From the NCBI GenBank assembly GCA_017610225.1, contig JAFCCM010000001.1, positions 1 through 64,000 on the forward strand: a stretch of 64,000 bases of DNA, written 5' to 3'. This DNA is from Candidatus Aenigmatarchaeota archaeon. Lineage in GTDB: Archaea; Aenigmatarchaeota; Aenigmatarchaeia; CG10238-14. Below are positions 23,879 to 32,505 of the stretch, piece after piece; the stretch's first letter is position 1; each line of letters starts with the position of its first letter. The notes beneath the pieces were generated by a model, which saw only the letters and a list, made by a program, of their open reading frames with translations, did no database searches and had not been told where the DNA came from. The position numbers and the translations under genes are program-made.

Positions 23879-26068
23879 ATGGCAGAAGACATGATAGAAA
23901 AAGTCAAGAAATTGATGTATAAACCTGAAAAAATTAGAAATATTGGAACAATTGCACATATTGACCATGGGAAGACAACCTTTTCTGATAGTTTAATTGC
24001 TGGTGCTGGAATGATGTCTTTTGAGATAGCAGGGCAAAGACGATTCCTTGATACAGACGACCAAGAACAAGAAAGAGGAATAACAATCTGGTCTGCAAAT
24101 GCAAGTATGGTTCATGACTTTGAAGGAGAAGATTATTTAATCAATCTTATAGATACTCCTGGTCATGTTGACTTTGGTGGGGATGTGACTCGCGCTCTTC
24201 GTGCTGTAGATGGTGCTATTCTTCTAGTAGATGCTGTAGAATCGGTAATGCCACAAACTGAAACAGTTCTTCGTCAAGCTTTAAAAGATAGAGTTAAACC
24301 AGTTTTATTTATTAACAAAGTAGATAGACTAATCAAAGAGTTAAAACTCACTCCTGAACAAATGCAAGAAAGGTTTGTAAGAATAATTACAGAAGTTAAT
24401 ATTCTTATTCAAAAATATGCTGAGCCTGAATATGAGGATAAGTTCTTAGTTAATGTTTCTGATGGTTCTGTTGCCTTTGGTTCTGCTCTTAAAAAATGGG
24501 GAACATCTATTCCATATATGAAAAAAACAGGTATGACTTTTAAAGAAATAATTGAAAAGACCGAACAAGGAAAGGAAGATGAACTTGCTGAAAAATCACA
24601 ACTTCATAAAGTCGTTCTTGATATGATTATTAGACATTTACCATCACCAATAGATGCCCAAAAGTATAGGGTACCAAAAATATGGCATGGTGATTCAGAA
24701 TCAGAAATTGGAAAAGACATGAGTAATGTTAATGTTGATGGAAAATTAGCTGCAGTAGTTACAAAAGTTATGCCAGATCCACATGCTGGTTTTATTGCAA
24801 CCGCAAGAATATTTTCTGGAAGGATCAAAAAGGGAGAAGATGTACTTTTAATTGGGAAACAAAAAACCCAAAGAGTACAACAAGTCAATATTTACAAAGG
24901 TCCTCATAGGGTTCAAGTTGATGAAGTAGTTGCTGGGAACATTTGTGGTATTGTTGGTATAAGTGATGCATTTTCTGGTGAAACAGTTTGTGACCCTGAT
25001 TTTATTATTCAACCATTCGAGCAAATCAAACACATATTTGAACCTGTAGTTACTAAATCTCTAGAACCTAAAAACCCAAAAGACTTAACAAAATTAATTA
25101 ATTTCCTTACAAGACTCAGTCGTGAAGATACAACTATTCGTGTTAAAATCAACAAAGAAACTGGTGAATATCTAGTCTCTGGTTTAGGGGAATTACATCT
25201 TGATGCCAAAGTTGAGAGAAAACTTAAGGAAATAGATTTGGAATTTACGGCTTCCCCACCTATTGTTGTTTATAGGGAAACTGTATCTAAGAAATCTCCA
25301 GAAATAGAAGGCAAGTCACCAAATAAACATAATAAACTTTACTTTATTATTGAACCTCTTGAAAAAGAATTTTATGAGGCTATGAGACAAGATGAGATTC
25401 CATCAACATATGATTTTAAGAAAAAGAATCTTGAATTGACTCAAAAACTAAAAGACTTGGGAATGAGTGCAGATGATGTTAAAAAATTGAAATTAGTTTA
25501 TGAAAGGAACATGTTTTTCGATAAAACAAAGGGTGTTCAATATTTGAATGAAGCGATGGCAATGATTAAGGATGGTTTTAAGTCAATAATGGATGAAGGT
25601 CCTTTGTCAAGGGAATCATGCTATGGGATTAAAGCAACTTTAGTCGATGCTGCATTTCATGAAGATCCAGTCCACAGAGGACCAGGTCAGATTTTACCTT
25701 GTGTAAGGCATGGGATAACTCAGGGGATGCTTCTAGCCGATCCTAGCATACTTGAACCTAAACAAATCATCAGAATAGATGTGCCAACAGAAGTAATGGG
25801 TGGAGCAATAAAAGAGGTTGGAAATAGAAGGGGTCAAGTTCTAGATATGAATGAAGAAAGAGGAGCAACAATGATACAAGTTAAGATGCCTGTGTCTGGA
25901 ATGTTTGGTTTTAACTCAGAACTCAAATCAGCAACCAGTGGGAAAGGTTTTTATAGCTTAATTGATGTAATTTATGAGAAGTTACCTAAAAATTTACAAG
26001 ATCAAACCGTGTTGAAAGTAAGAAAAAGAAAGGGTTTGAGTGAAGAAATTCCGAATGCAGAAAGTTAA
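23879..26068 (+). CDS. fusA: translation elongation factor aEF2
   Basis: The 729-residue translocase GTPase has G1 AHIDHGKTT, G3 DTPGHVDFGG and G4 NKVD. Domain IV has HEDPVHRGPGQ, where the second His is the diphthamide site in archaea and eukaryotes. Its length is standard. The TAA stop overlaps the TATA region of the next gene, so aEF1A has its own promoter inside the operon. Confidence 0.97.
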   Translation: MAEDMIEKVKKLMYKPEKIRNIGTIAHIDHGKTTFSDSLIAGAGMMSFEIAGQRRFLDTDDQEQERGITIWSANASMVHDFEGEDYLINLIDTPGHVDFGGDVTRALRAVDGAILLVDAVESVMPQTETVLRQALKDRVKPVLFINKVDRLIKELKLTPEQMQERFVRIITEVNILIQKYAEPEYEDKFLVNVSDGSVAFGSALKKWGTSIPYMKKTGMTFKEIIEKTEQGKEDELAEKSQLHKVVLDMIIRHLPSPIDAQKYRVPKIWHGDSESEIGKDMSNVNVDGKLAAVVTKVMPDPHAGFIATARIFSGRIKKGEDVLLIGKQKTQRVQQVNIYKGPHRVQVDEVVAGNICGIVGISDAFSGETVCDPDFIIQPFEQIKHIFEPVVTKSLEPKNPKDLTKLINFLTRLSREDTTIRVKINKETGEYLVSGLGELHLDAKVERKLKEIDLEFTASPPIVVYRETVSKKSPEIEGKSPNKHNKLYFIIEPLEKEFYEAMRQDEIPSTYDFKKKNLELTQKLKDLGMSADDVKKLKLVYERNMFFDKTKGVQYLNEAMAMIKDGFKSIMDEGPLSRESCYGIKATLVDAAFHEDPVHRGPGQILPCVRHGITQGMLLADPSILEPKQIIRIDVPTEVMGGAIKEVGNRRGQVLDMNEERGATMIQVKMPVSGMFGFNSELKSATSGKGFYSLIDVIYEKLPKNLQDQTVLKVRKRKGLSEEIPNAES

Positions 26069-26069
26069 T

Positions 26070-26110
26070 AAATATATAGGGTAATAATAAAATATTAGAA
26101 TAGGAGGGAT
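26070..26110 (+). promoter_or_regulatory. aEF1A promoter and strong Shine-Dalgarno site
   Basis: AAATATATA (26070-26078) is a TATA box with predicted transcription start near 26101. AGGAGGGAT at 26102-26110 is a near-perfect ribosome binding site. Its 9-nt spacing selects the ATG at 26117 over the ATG at 26111. Confidence 0.6.
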
Positions 26111-26116
26111 ATGTAT

Positions 26117-27391
26117 ATGGCAGAATTACCAAAAATTAATATAATTACATCTGGTCACGTAGACGCAGGAAAATCTACTTTAATTGGTAGGCTTTTATTC
26201 GATTCTGGGGCTATAAGGCCAGAACAAATGAGAAAGATGGAGCAATTGGCTAAAGAATATAAAAAAGAAACATGGGAATTTGCTTATGTTATGGATAAAT
26301 TGAAAGAAGAAAGAGAAAGAGGAGTAACTATCGATATCATGCATAGACCTTTCCAGACAAAGAAATATAATTATACAATCATTGACTGTCCTGGGCACAG
26401 AGATTTTGTTAAAAACATGATTACAGGTGCTTCACAAGCTGATGCTGCTATTCTTGTAGTTTCAGCCAAGCCAGGAGAAGGAGTTCAAGAACAGACAAAA
26501 GAGCACACATTTTTAATGAAGGTTCTTGGTGTTAATCAAATGATTGTTGCAGTAAATAAGATGGATGCAGCAGAGTATGATGAGAAGAGATATAATGAAA
26601 TAGTTGAAGAAACTAAGAAATTACTTCAGTCGATTGGGTATGATATTAGTAAAATACCGTTTATTCCAGTTTCTGGGATGAAAGGTGATAATGTATTCAA
26701 AAAATCAGAGAACATGTCTTGGTATAAAGGTGATGTTTTAGTTGATGAATTGGATAATACGATTCAACCACCAGAAATGCCAACTGATAAACCATTGAGA
26801 ATACCAGTCCAAGATGCTTATACAATTACAGGAGTGGGAACAGTTCCTGTTGGTAGAGTAGAAACAGGTGTTTTGAAAGTTGGAGATAAAGTAGTATTCC
26901 AACCTTCTGGAAAAACAGGTGAAGTTAAGACAATAGAGATGTTCCACAAACAACAACCAGAAGCAAAACCAGGAGACAATGTTGGTTTCAACGTTAGAGG
27001 TTTAGGTAAAGGTGATGTTAAGCGTGGAGATGTTTGTGGTCATGTAAATAATCCACCAACGGTTGTCAAAGAATTCACAGCACAGATTGTTGTGTTAAAC
27101 CACCCAACTGTTATGACAGCAGGGTATACACCTGTATTCCATCTAGGAACAGCTTCAGTCGCATGTAAGATTGAAGAAATAATTGCAAAGATTGATCCAA
27201 AAACAGGTGAGGTTGTTAAAGAAAAACCTGATTTTGTCAAGACAGGAGATGCTGCAAGAATTAAAGTTGTTCCAACAAAACCAATGGTAGCTGAAAAACA
27301 AACAGATATTCCACAATTGGCAAGATTTGCTATCAGGGATATGGGACAAACAGTTGCTGCAGGAATTGTTATTGATGTAGTGAAGGCTTAG
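26117..27391 (+). CDS. tuf: translation elongation factor aEF1A
   Basis: The 424-residue GTPase delivers aminoacyl-tRNA. Motifs: GHVDAGKST (G1), DCPGHRDF (G3), NKMD (G4), then domains II and III ([28 protein letters not shown]). It starts [14 protein letters not shown]. In most archaea uS10 follows directly; here five other genes intervene. Confidence 0.97.
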   Translation: MAELPKINIITSGHVDAGKSTLIGRLLFDSGAIRPEQMRKMEQLAKEYKKETWEFAYVMDKLKEERERGVTIDIMHRPFQTKKYNYTIIDCPGHRDFVKNMITGASQADAAILVVSAKPGEGVQEQTKEHTFLMKVLGVNQMIVAVNKMDAAEYDEKRYNEIVEETKKLLQSIGYDISKIPFIPVSGMKGDNVFKKSENMSWYKGDVLVDELDNTIQPPEMPTDKPLRIPVQDAYTITGVGTVPVGRVETGVLKVGDKVVFQPSGKTGEVKTIEMFHKQQPEAKPGDNVGFNVRGLGKGDVKRGDVCGHVNNPPTVVKEFTAQIVVLNHPTVMTAGYTPVFHLGTASVACKIEEIIAKIDPKTGEVVKEKPDFVKTGDAARIKVVPTKPMVAEKQTDIPQLARFAIRDMGQTVAAGIVIDVVKA

Positions 27392-27460
27392 TTGTTTTCT
27401 TTCTTCTTATTTTTATTTTGTATAATAGAATTTTTTATCTTTGTTAACCTTAATTAAAGT

Positions 27461-28534
27461 ATGAAAGTTAAGATTGGGAATAAAGTTAAAGAGTTTAAAA
27501 ATGTTTGGATGGAAGGAAATATTGTTAAAGTAATCAATCATCCTAAACTACCACATTTCTTTGAAATAACTGAACTTAAAAATCATAAGGAAACAGCAAA
27601 CGCGATAAAAATTATGATTATACATGGCGCAGGTGCAATAGGTGTAACTGCAGGTTTTGGAATGGCTCAGGCTATGATAGAAGCACCTGATGATAATTTT
27701 GATGACTATATTCTTGATGCATCTAAAACTCTTAGGAATACAAGACCAACTGCTCAGAATTTATTTTATGCTATTGAAAGAATGTTAAAAACTATTGGAA
27801 AAGAAAATTCAGTTAAAATGAAAAAGGAAGTAGCATTAAAAGAAGCACAAAAAATTTCTGATGAAGATGAAGAGGCATGTAGAAAAATAGGAGAACATGG
27901 AAAAAAATTAATAAAAGATGGGTATGGAATTTTGACACATTGTGTTACTGGTGCTTTGGCGTTTGTTGATTATGGTTCAGCACTTTCTCCAATAAAGTTC
28001 GCACACAGCGAAGGTAAGAAGATATTTGTTTTTATGGATGAGACTAGACCAAAATGTCAGGGGGCTAGACTGTCTGCTTGGGAACTGTTACAGGAAGATA
28101 TACCTCATGCTGTGATAGCAGATAATGCAGCGGGTCATTATATGAAAAATGGAGACATAGATATTTGTATAGTTGGTGCTGATAGAGTAACTGTGAATGG
28201 AGATGTTGCAAACAAGATTGGGACCTATGAAAAGGCAGTTTTGGCAAAAGAAAATGAAATACCTTTTTATGTTGCTTTACCTTTATCTACAATAGATTTG
28301 AAATGTGAATCTGGAAAAGATATTCCTATAGAAGAAAGATCTCAGGATGAGGTCTTATATAATTATGGTCTACTTGATAATGGGAAACACGGAAGAATAA
28401 GAATCTCTCCCAAAGGAAGTCAAGCAAAGAATCCTGCTTTTGATGTAACTCCAGCAAAATATATAACTGGTTTAATAACACCAAAAGGTATAATAAAACC
28501 CAATAAAGAAAATATTCTAGGTTTATTCAAATGA
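27461..28534 (+). CDS. mtnA: S-methyl-5-thioribose-1-phosphate isomerase (MtnA family)
   Basis: The 357-residue protein of the eIF2B/MtnA fold carries MtnA signatures: catalytic Cys in THCVTGALA, MDETRPKCQGARLSAWEL, and catalytic Asp in GADRVTVNGDVANKIGT. It converts 5-methylthioribose-1-phosphate (or the 5-deoxy analogue) to the ribulose form. Ribose-1,5-bisphosphate isomerase is a related archaeal alternative, but the DETRP...WEL segment fits MtnA. The stop overlaps the next start (ATGA). Confidence 0.88.
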   Translation: MKVKIGNKVKEFKNVWMEGNIVKVINHPKLPHFFEITELKNHKETANAIKIMIIHGAGAIGVTAGFGMAQAMIEAPDDNFDDYILDASKTLRNTRPTAQNLFYAIERMLKTIGKENSVKMKKEVALKEAQKISDEDEEACRKIGEHGKKLIKDGYGILTHCVTGALAFVDYGSALSPIKFAHSEGKKIFVFMDETRPKCQGARLSAWELLQEDIPHAVIADNAAGHYMKNGDIDICIVGADRVTVNGDVANKIGTYEKAVLAKENEIPFYVALPLSTIDLKCESGKDIPIEERSQDEVLYNYGLLDNGKHGRIRISPKGSQAKNPAFDVTPAKYITGLITPKGIIKPNKENILGLFK

Positions 28535-29091
28535 CAGAAATTTATCAGGGAGTGAGGTTTAAAACAGAATTCATAAGGCATGAAATACCTCAAAATAAAA
28601 AAATAGAAGAACTCAAATACTGGTGTAAAATATTCTCAAAACTTGGTCTTGCTCCTAGAGTTGGGGAAGGTTCATCTGGTAATCTTTCTTTTAGAATATC
28701 TATTGGTTTTATAATAACAACTTCAAATTCTGATCTTGGTAATATGTCTGATAATAATTTTACTGAAGTTATTGGTGTTGATCTTAAAAATAAAATAATA
28801 AAAGTTACTGGGATAAAAATTCCATCGTCTGAATCAATGTTACATTATGCAATATATGAAAATAGACCAGATACAAATGCGATATTTCATGGACATTCAT
28901 ATGAATTGTTAAATTCAGATGTAATTTCAACAGAACAGGAAAAACCCTATGGTACAAAAGAACTAGTAAAAGAAGTCTTGAAAGTTCTTGATGATAATAA
29001 AGTAATTATAATAAAAAACCATGGATTTCTTTCTCTAGGGAACACAATGAATCAGGCAGGAAACAATATAATCAAAATGATTGACCAATAA
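28531..29091 (+). CDS. class II aldolase (FucA/AraD family), probable methylthioribulose-1-phosphate aldolase
   Basis: The 186-residue protein has GEGSSGNLSFR (phosphate binding), SSESMLHYAIY, the zinc ligands in FHGHSYEL and a later His in IKNHGFLSLG. This is the L-fuculose-1-phosphate aldolase fold. Overlapping mtnA and 62 nt upstream of the MTA phosphorylase, it is best read as the aldolase of the DHAP shunt, splitting 5-(methylthio)ribulose-1-phosphate into DHAP and an aldehyde. The substrate is inferred from context. Confidence 0.8.
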   Translation: MTEIYQGVRFKTEFIRHEIPQNKKIEELKYWCKIFSKLGLAPRVGEGSSGNLSFRISIGFIITTSNSDLGNMSDNNFTEVIGVDLKNKIIKVTGIKIPSSESMLHYAIYENRPDTNAIFHGHSYELLNSDVISTEQEKPYGTKELVKEVLKVLDDNKVIIIKNHGFLSLGNTMNQAGNNIIKMIDQ

Positions 29092-29153
29092 ATCAAAACG
29101 AATAAAAAGACTATTGAGATGAGTATAAAAAATTTAACTCTTAATTAAAGATT

Positions 29154-29933
29154 ATGGATGCAGAAATTGGTATTATTGGTGGAACTGGTGTTTACAATCC
29201 TGAAATGATAAAAGATTTAAGAAAAATCAAGATTGACTATCCTTATGGCGAACCTTCTGATTTTTATCATGTTGGTGAATTTAAGAATAGAAAGATTGCT
29301 TTTCTTCCAAGACATGGAAGAAATCATACAATACCACCACATGAAATTAATTTTAGAGCAAACATTTCTGGTTTTAAAAAATTGGGTGTTAAGAGGATTT
29401 TGGCTTGTTGTGCTACAGGTTCCTTACAAAAAGGATTAAAACCTGGAGATATCGTGATACCAGATCAATTCATTGATTGGAGAAAAAAAGGTGTAACATT
29501 TTATAATACAGGAAATGTTGCTCACGTCTCTTTAGCAGACCCTTTTTGCCCAGAATTAAGACAATTATTAATAGAATCTTGTAAGTCTCTTGGGATTAAA
29601 TGTCATAAAAAAGGAACTTATATATGTGTAGAAGGGCCGAGGTTTTCAACAAGGGCTGAAAGTAGAATGTTTAGAACTTTTGGAGATGTAATCGGAATGA
29701 CTGGAATACCAGAAGCTATTTTGGCAAGAGAAAAAGAAATCTGCTTTGCGATCATCGCCACTGTAACAGATTTTGATGTTTGGGCTGAAGTTCCGGTTTC
29801 TACAGAAGAGATAATTAAAGTAATGAAAGAAAATACAGAAAAAGTAAGAACAATACTTGAAAATACTATACCAAAGATTCCGAAAGAAAGAACTTGTGTA
29901 TGTAAAAATGCTTTAAAAAATGCTTTTGTATAA
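29154..29933 (+). CDS. mtnP: 5'-methylthioadenosine (or methylthioinosine) phosphorylase
   Basis: The 259-residue trimeric-type purine nucleoside phosphorylase has IGIIGGTGVY, FLPRHGRNHTIPPHEINFRAN, CVEGPRFSTRAE and VTDFDVWAE. It cleaves MTA with phosphate to adenine and methylthioribose-1-phosphate, the substrate of MtnA. Adenosine-type versus inosine-type specificity cannot be settled by eye. Confidence 0.9.
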   Translation: MDAEIGIIGGTGVYNPEMIKDLRKIKIDYPYGEPSDFYHVGEFKNRKIAFLPRHGRNHTIPPHEINFRANISGFKKLGVKRILACCATGSLQKGLKPGDIVIPDQFIDWRKKGVTFYNTGNVAHVSLADPFCPELRQLLIESCKSLGIKCHKKGTYICVEGPRFSTRAESRMFRTFGDVIGMTGIPEAILAREKEICFAIIATVTDFDVWAEVPVSTEEIIKVMKENTEKVRTILENTIPKIPKERTCVCKNALKNAFV

Positions 29934-29975
29934 TAACTTCTTTATTTTTATAAATCTATTTTTATTGTGATAGTT

Positions 29976-30872
29976 ATGATAATTTCAATAGGCACGATCG
30001 GACTGGACACAACAAGAACTCCATTTAAAACTGTGGAAAGAGTATTAGGTGGAGCAGCGACTTATTCAGGATTATCAGCAAGTTTTTTCTCAAAAACAGG
30101 ATTGGTTGGAATAATTGGTAAAGACTTTCCTGACAAATATTATAAAACTCTTCAGAAGAAATTGGATTTATCTGGGGTAAAAACAGATAATCAAGGAAAA
30201 ACATTTTTCTACGATTCAACATTTGACTATGGATTCACAAAAAGACAGACAAATGTAACAGAACTTAATGTAATTGCAGATTTTAAACCAAAATTACCTG
30301 AAAGTTATAGAAAAGCAGAATATGTTTACCTTGCAAACAACGACCCTGATCAGAATCTGAAAGCATTAGAACAAGTGGATAACCCTAAACTCACGGTATG
30401 TGATACGATTGAGTATTGGATAATAAACAAGAAAGAACAAGTCAAGAAAATGATGTCTTCGGTTGATGTTGTTGTTCTGAATGATGATGAGATAAGACTA
30501 ATGTGTAAAGAACCCAATTTAATCAAAGCCGCGAAGAAGATTCTATCTTGGGGAAGTAAGTATGTGATTGTTAAAAAAGGTGAGCATGGATCTTTATTAT
30601 TTTTTGATGATGTTATCTTTCCTGCGTCTGGTTATCCCATGGAAGATGTGATTGATCCTACTGGTGCTGGTGATTCATTTGCCGGTGGATTTCTTGGACA
30701 TATCTCAAAAAAAGGAAAATTGGATGAACAAACCCTTAAAGAAGCAGTAATTTATGGTAATGTTATGGGATCTTTTGCTGTTGAGGATTTTAGTGTAGGT
30801 AAATTTTTAACCTTGAAAATGGAAGGTATTGAGGAACGATATCAGAAGTATAGAAATATTGTGAGATTTTAG
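29976..30872 (+). CDS. PfkB-family sugar/nucleoside kinase
   Basis: About 298 residues with ribokinase-fold motifs: the N-terminal GGAATYSGLSASFF and the C-terminal DPTGAGDSFAGGFLG with catalytic Asp. The ATG at 29976 gives the typical family start MIISIGTIGLDTTRTPF; a GTG nine bases upstream is also open. Next to SAH hydrolase and MTA phosphorylase, an adenosine-kinase role in removing released adenosine is plausible but not proven. Confidence 0.8.
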   Translation: MIISIGTIGLDTTRTPFKTVERVLGGAATYSGLSASFFSKTGLVGIIGKDFPDKYYKTLQKKLDLSGVKTDNQGKTFFYDSTFDYGFTKRQTNVTELNVIADFKPKLPESYRKAEYVYLANNDPDQNLKALEQVDNPKLTVCDTIEYWIINKKEQVKKMMSSVDVVVLNDDEIRLMCKEPNLIKAAKKILSWGSKYVIVKKGEHGSLLFFDDVIFPASGYPMEDVIDPTGAGDSFAGGFLGHISKKGKLDEQTLKEAVIYGNVMGSFAVEDFSVGKFLTLKMEGIEERYQKYRNIVRF

Positions 30873-30884
30873 GAGGTAGATAAT

Positions 30885-32138
30885 TTGGATTATAAAGTCA
30901 AAGATATTAAATTCGCTGAACAAGGTAGATTAAAAATAGAATGGGCTGAAGAACATATGCCTGTACTCATGAAAGTAAGAGAAGAATTTGAAAAAAATCA
31001 ACCTTTCAAGGACCTAACAATAGGGTGTTGTCTTCATGTTACTAAAGAAACTGCAATTCTTATGAAAACTCTGAAAGCCGGTGGGGCAAAAGTAGGTTTA
31101 TGCCAATCCAATCCTTTATCTACTCAAGATGATGTTGCTGCTGCACTTGCTGACGAAGGAATCTATGTTTATGCTTGGAGGGGATGTGATAATAAGGAGT
31201 ATTACTGGTCTCTTAACAAGGTTTTAGACCTTGAACCAAACATAATAATAGATGATGGAGCAGATCTTATCTCTACAATACATTCTAAGCGTCAGGAACT
31301 AATAGACTGCGTTTACGGTGGTCAAGAAGAGACTACAACTGGTGTAATAAGACTTAGAGCCATGGAGAAAGATAATGCTTTGAAATATCCTATTATTGCA
31401 ATCAATGATACACCCACTAAACACATGTTTGACAATTATTATGGAACAGGACAGTCGACGATAGATGGGATTTTAAGATCAACAAACATTATGTTTGCTG
31501 GTAAAACTGTTGTTGTTGGTGGTTATGGGTATTGTGGAAGTGGAATAGCGATGCGTGCGAAAGGAATGGGTGCAAATGTTATTGTTACAGAAGTTGATTA
31601 TCTCAGGGCTTTAAAGGCAGTTATGGATGGATTTAGAGTAATGCCTATGAACGAGGCAGCAAAGTTAGGTGATGTATTTGTTTCATCTACAGGAGATAGG
31701 GATATTGTTACAGAAGAACATTTTAAAATCATGAAAGATGGGGCTATAGTTGCTAATTCTGGACATTTTAACGTGGAAATAGATGTTGAAGGGCTTGAAA
31801 AAATGTCTAAGAGTAAAAGAACTATTAGAGAAAATACAGTAGAATACACTCTAAGTAATGGCAAGAGAATCTATCTTCTCGCTGATGGAAGGCTTGTCAA
31901 CCTTGCTGGTGCAGAGGGTCATCCTTGTAGTGTTATGGACATGTCTTTTGCAGATCATGCTTTGTCAGCAGAGTTCTTGGTTAAAAATCATAAAAAACTC
32001 AAGAATAAAGTCTATGATGTAGATTCTGAAATCGACAAAAGAATAGCCAAACTTAAACTAGAGTCTATGGGAATTAAAATGGATAAATTGACTCAAGAAC
32101 AGGAGAAATATTTGAATTCTTGGGAAGAAGGGACTTAA
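30885..32138 (+). CDS. ahcY: S-adenosylhomocysteine hydrolase
   Basis: The 417-residue protein has the NAD-binding GGYGYCGSGIAMRAKGMGA, substrate region GTGQSTIDGILRSTN, and C-terminal AGAEGHPCSVMDMSFADHALS. It hydrolyses SAH to adenosine and homocysteine, relieving product inhibition of methyltransferases. Some archaeal members prefer S-inosylhomocysteine. The TTG start is supported by AGGAGGT at 30871-30877, overlapping the kinase stop codon. Confidence 0.95.
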   Translation: MDYKVKDIKFAEQGRLKIEWAEEHMPVLMKVREEFEKNQPFKDLTIGCCLHVTKETAILMKTLKAGGAKVGLCQSNPLSTQDDVAAALADEGIYVYAWRGCDNKEYYWSLNKVLDLEPNIIIDDGADLISTIHSKRQELIDCVYGGQEETTTGVIRLRAMEKDNALKYPIIAINDTPTKHMFDNYYGTGQSTIDGILRSTNIMFAGKTVVVGGYGYCGSGIAMRAKGMGANVIVTEVDYLRALKAVMDGFRVMPMNEAAKLGDVFVSSTGDRDIVTEEHFKIMKDGAIVANSGHFNVEIDVEGLEKMSKSKRTIRENTVEYTLSNGKRIYLLADGRLVNLAGAEGHPCSVMDMSFADHALSAEFLVKNHKKLKNKVYDVDSEIDKRIAKLKLESMGIKMDKLTQEQEKYLNSWEEGT

Positions 32139-32184
32139 ACAAAACATTTAAATTCATTAACACTACATTTAATATCTGATATTT

Positions 32185-32505
32185 ATGCAAATGGCGATAA
32201 TTAAGCTTTCAGGGAGAAATCCAGAGCAATTGAATGATATTTGTGGAGAAATAACAGGAGTTGCCAAAAAATTTGGTGTAGGATGGAAAGGACCAATACC
32301 TTTACCAACAAAGAAACTTAAAGTAACAACAATGAAAACACCATGTGGAGATGGAACAGGTCATGGAAACACTACATTTGACAGATGGGAGATGAAAGTT
32401 CATAAAAGGCTTATAGAAATGCAGGCTGATGATCGGGCGTTAAGACAAGTCCTAAGAGTACGGGTCCCTCAAGGAGTTCATATTCAAATCAAACTTAAGG
32501 GTTAA
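32185..32505 (+). CDS. rps10: ribosomal protein uS10
   Basis: The 106-residue uS10 has MQMAIIKLSGRNPEQLNDIC and GPIPLPTKKLKVTTMKTPCGDGTGH. The ATG at 32185 matches the family start. It normally sits directly after aEF1A; here it is about 4.8 kb away and may have its own promoter (TTTAAATTC near 32147-32155). Confidence 0.95.
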   Translation: MQMAIIKLSGRNPEQLNDICGEITGVAKKFGVGWKGPIPLPTKKLKVTTMKTPCGDGTGHGNTTFDRWEMKVHKRLIEMQADDRALRQVLRVRVPQGVHIQIKLKG

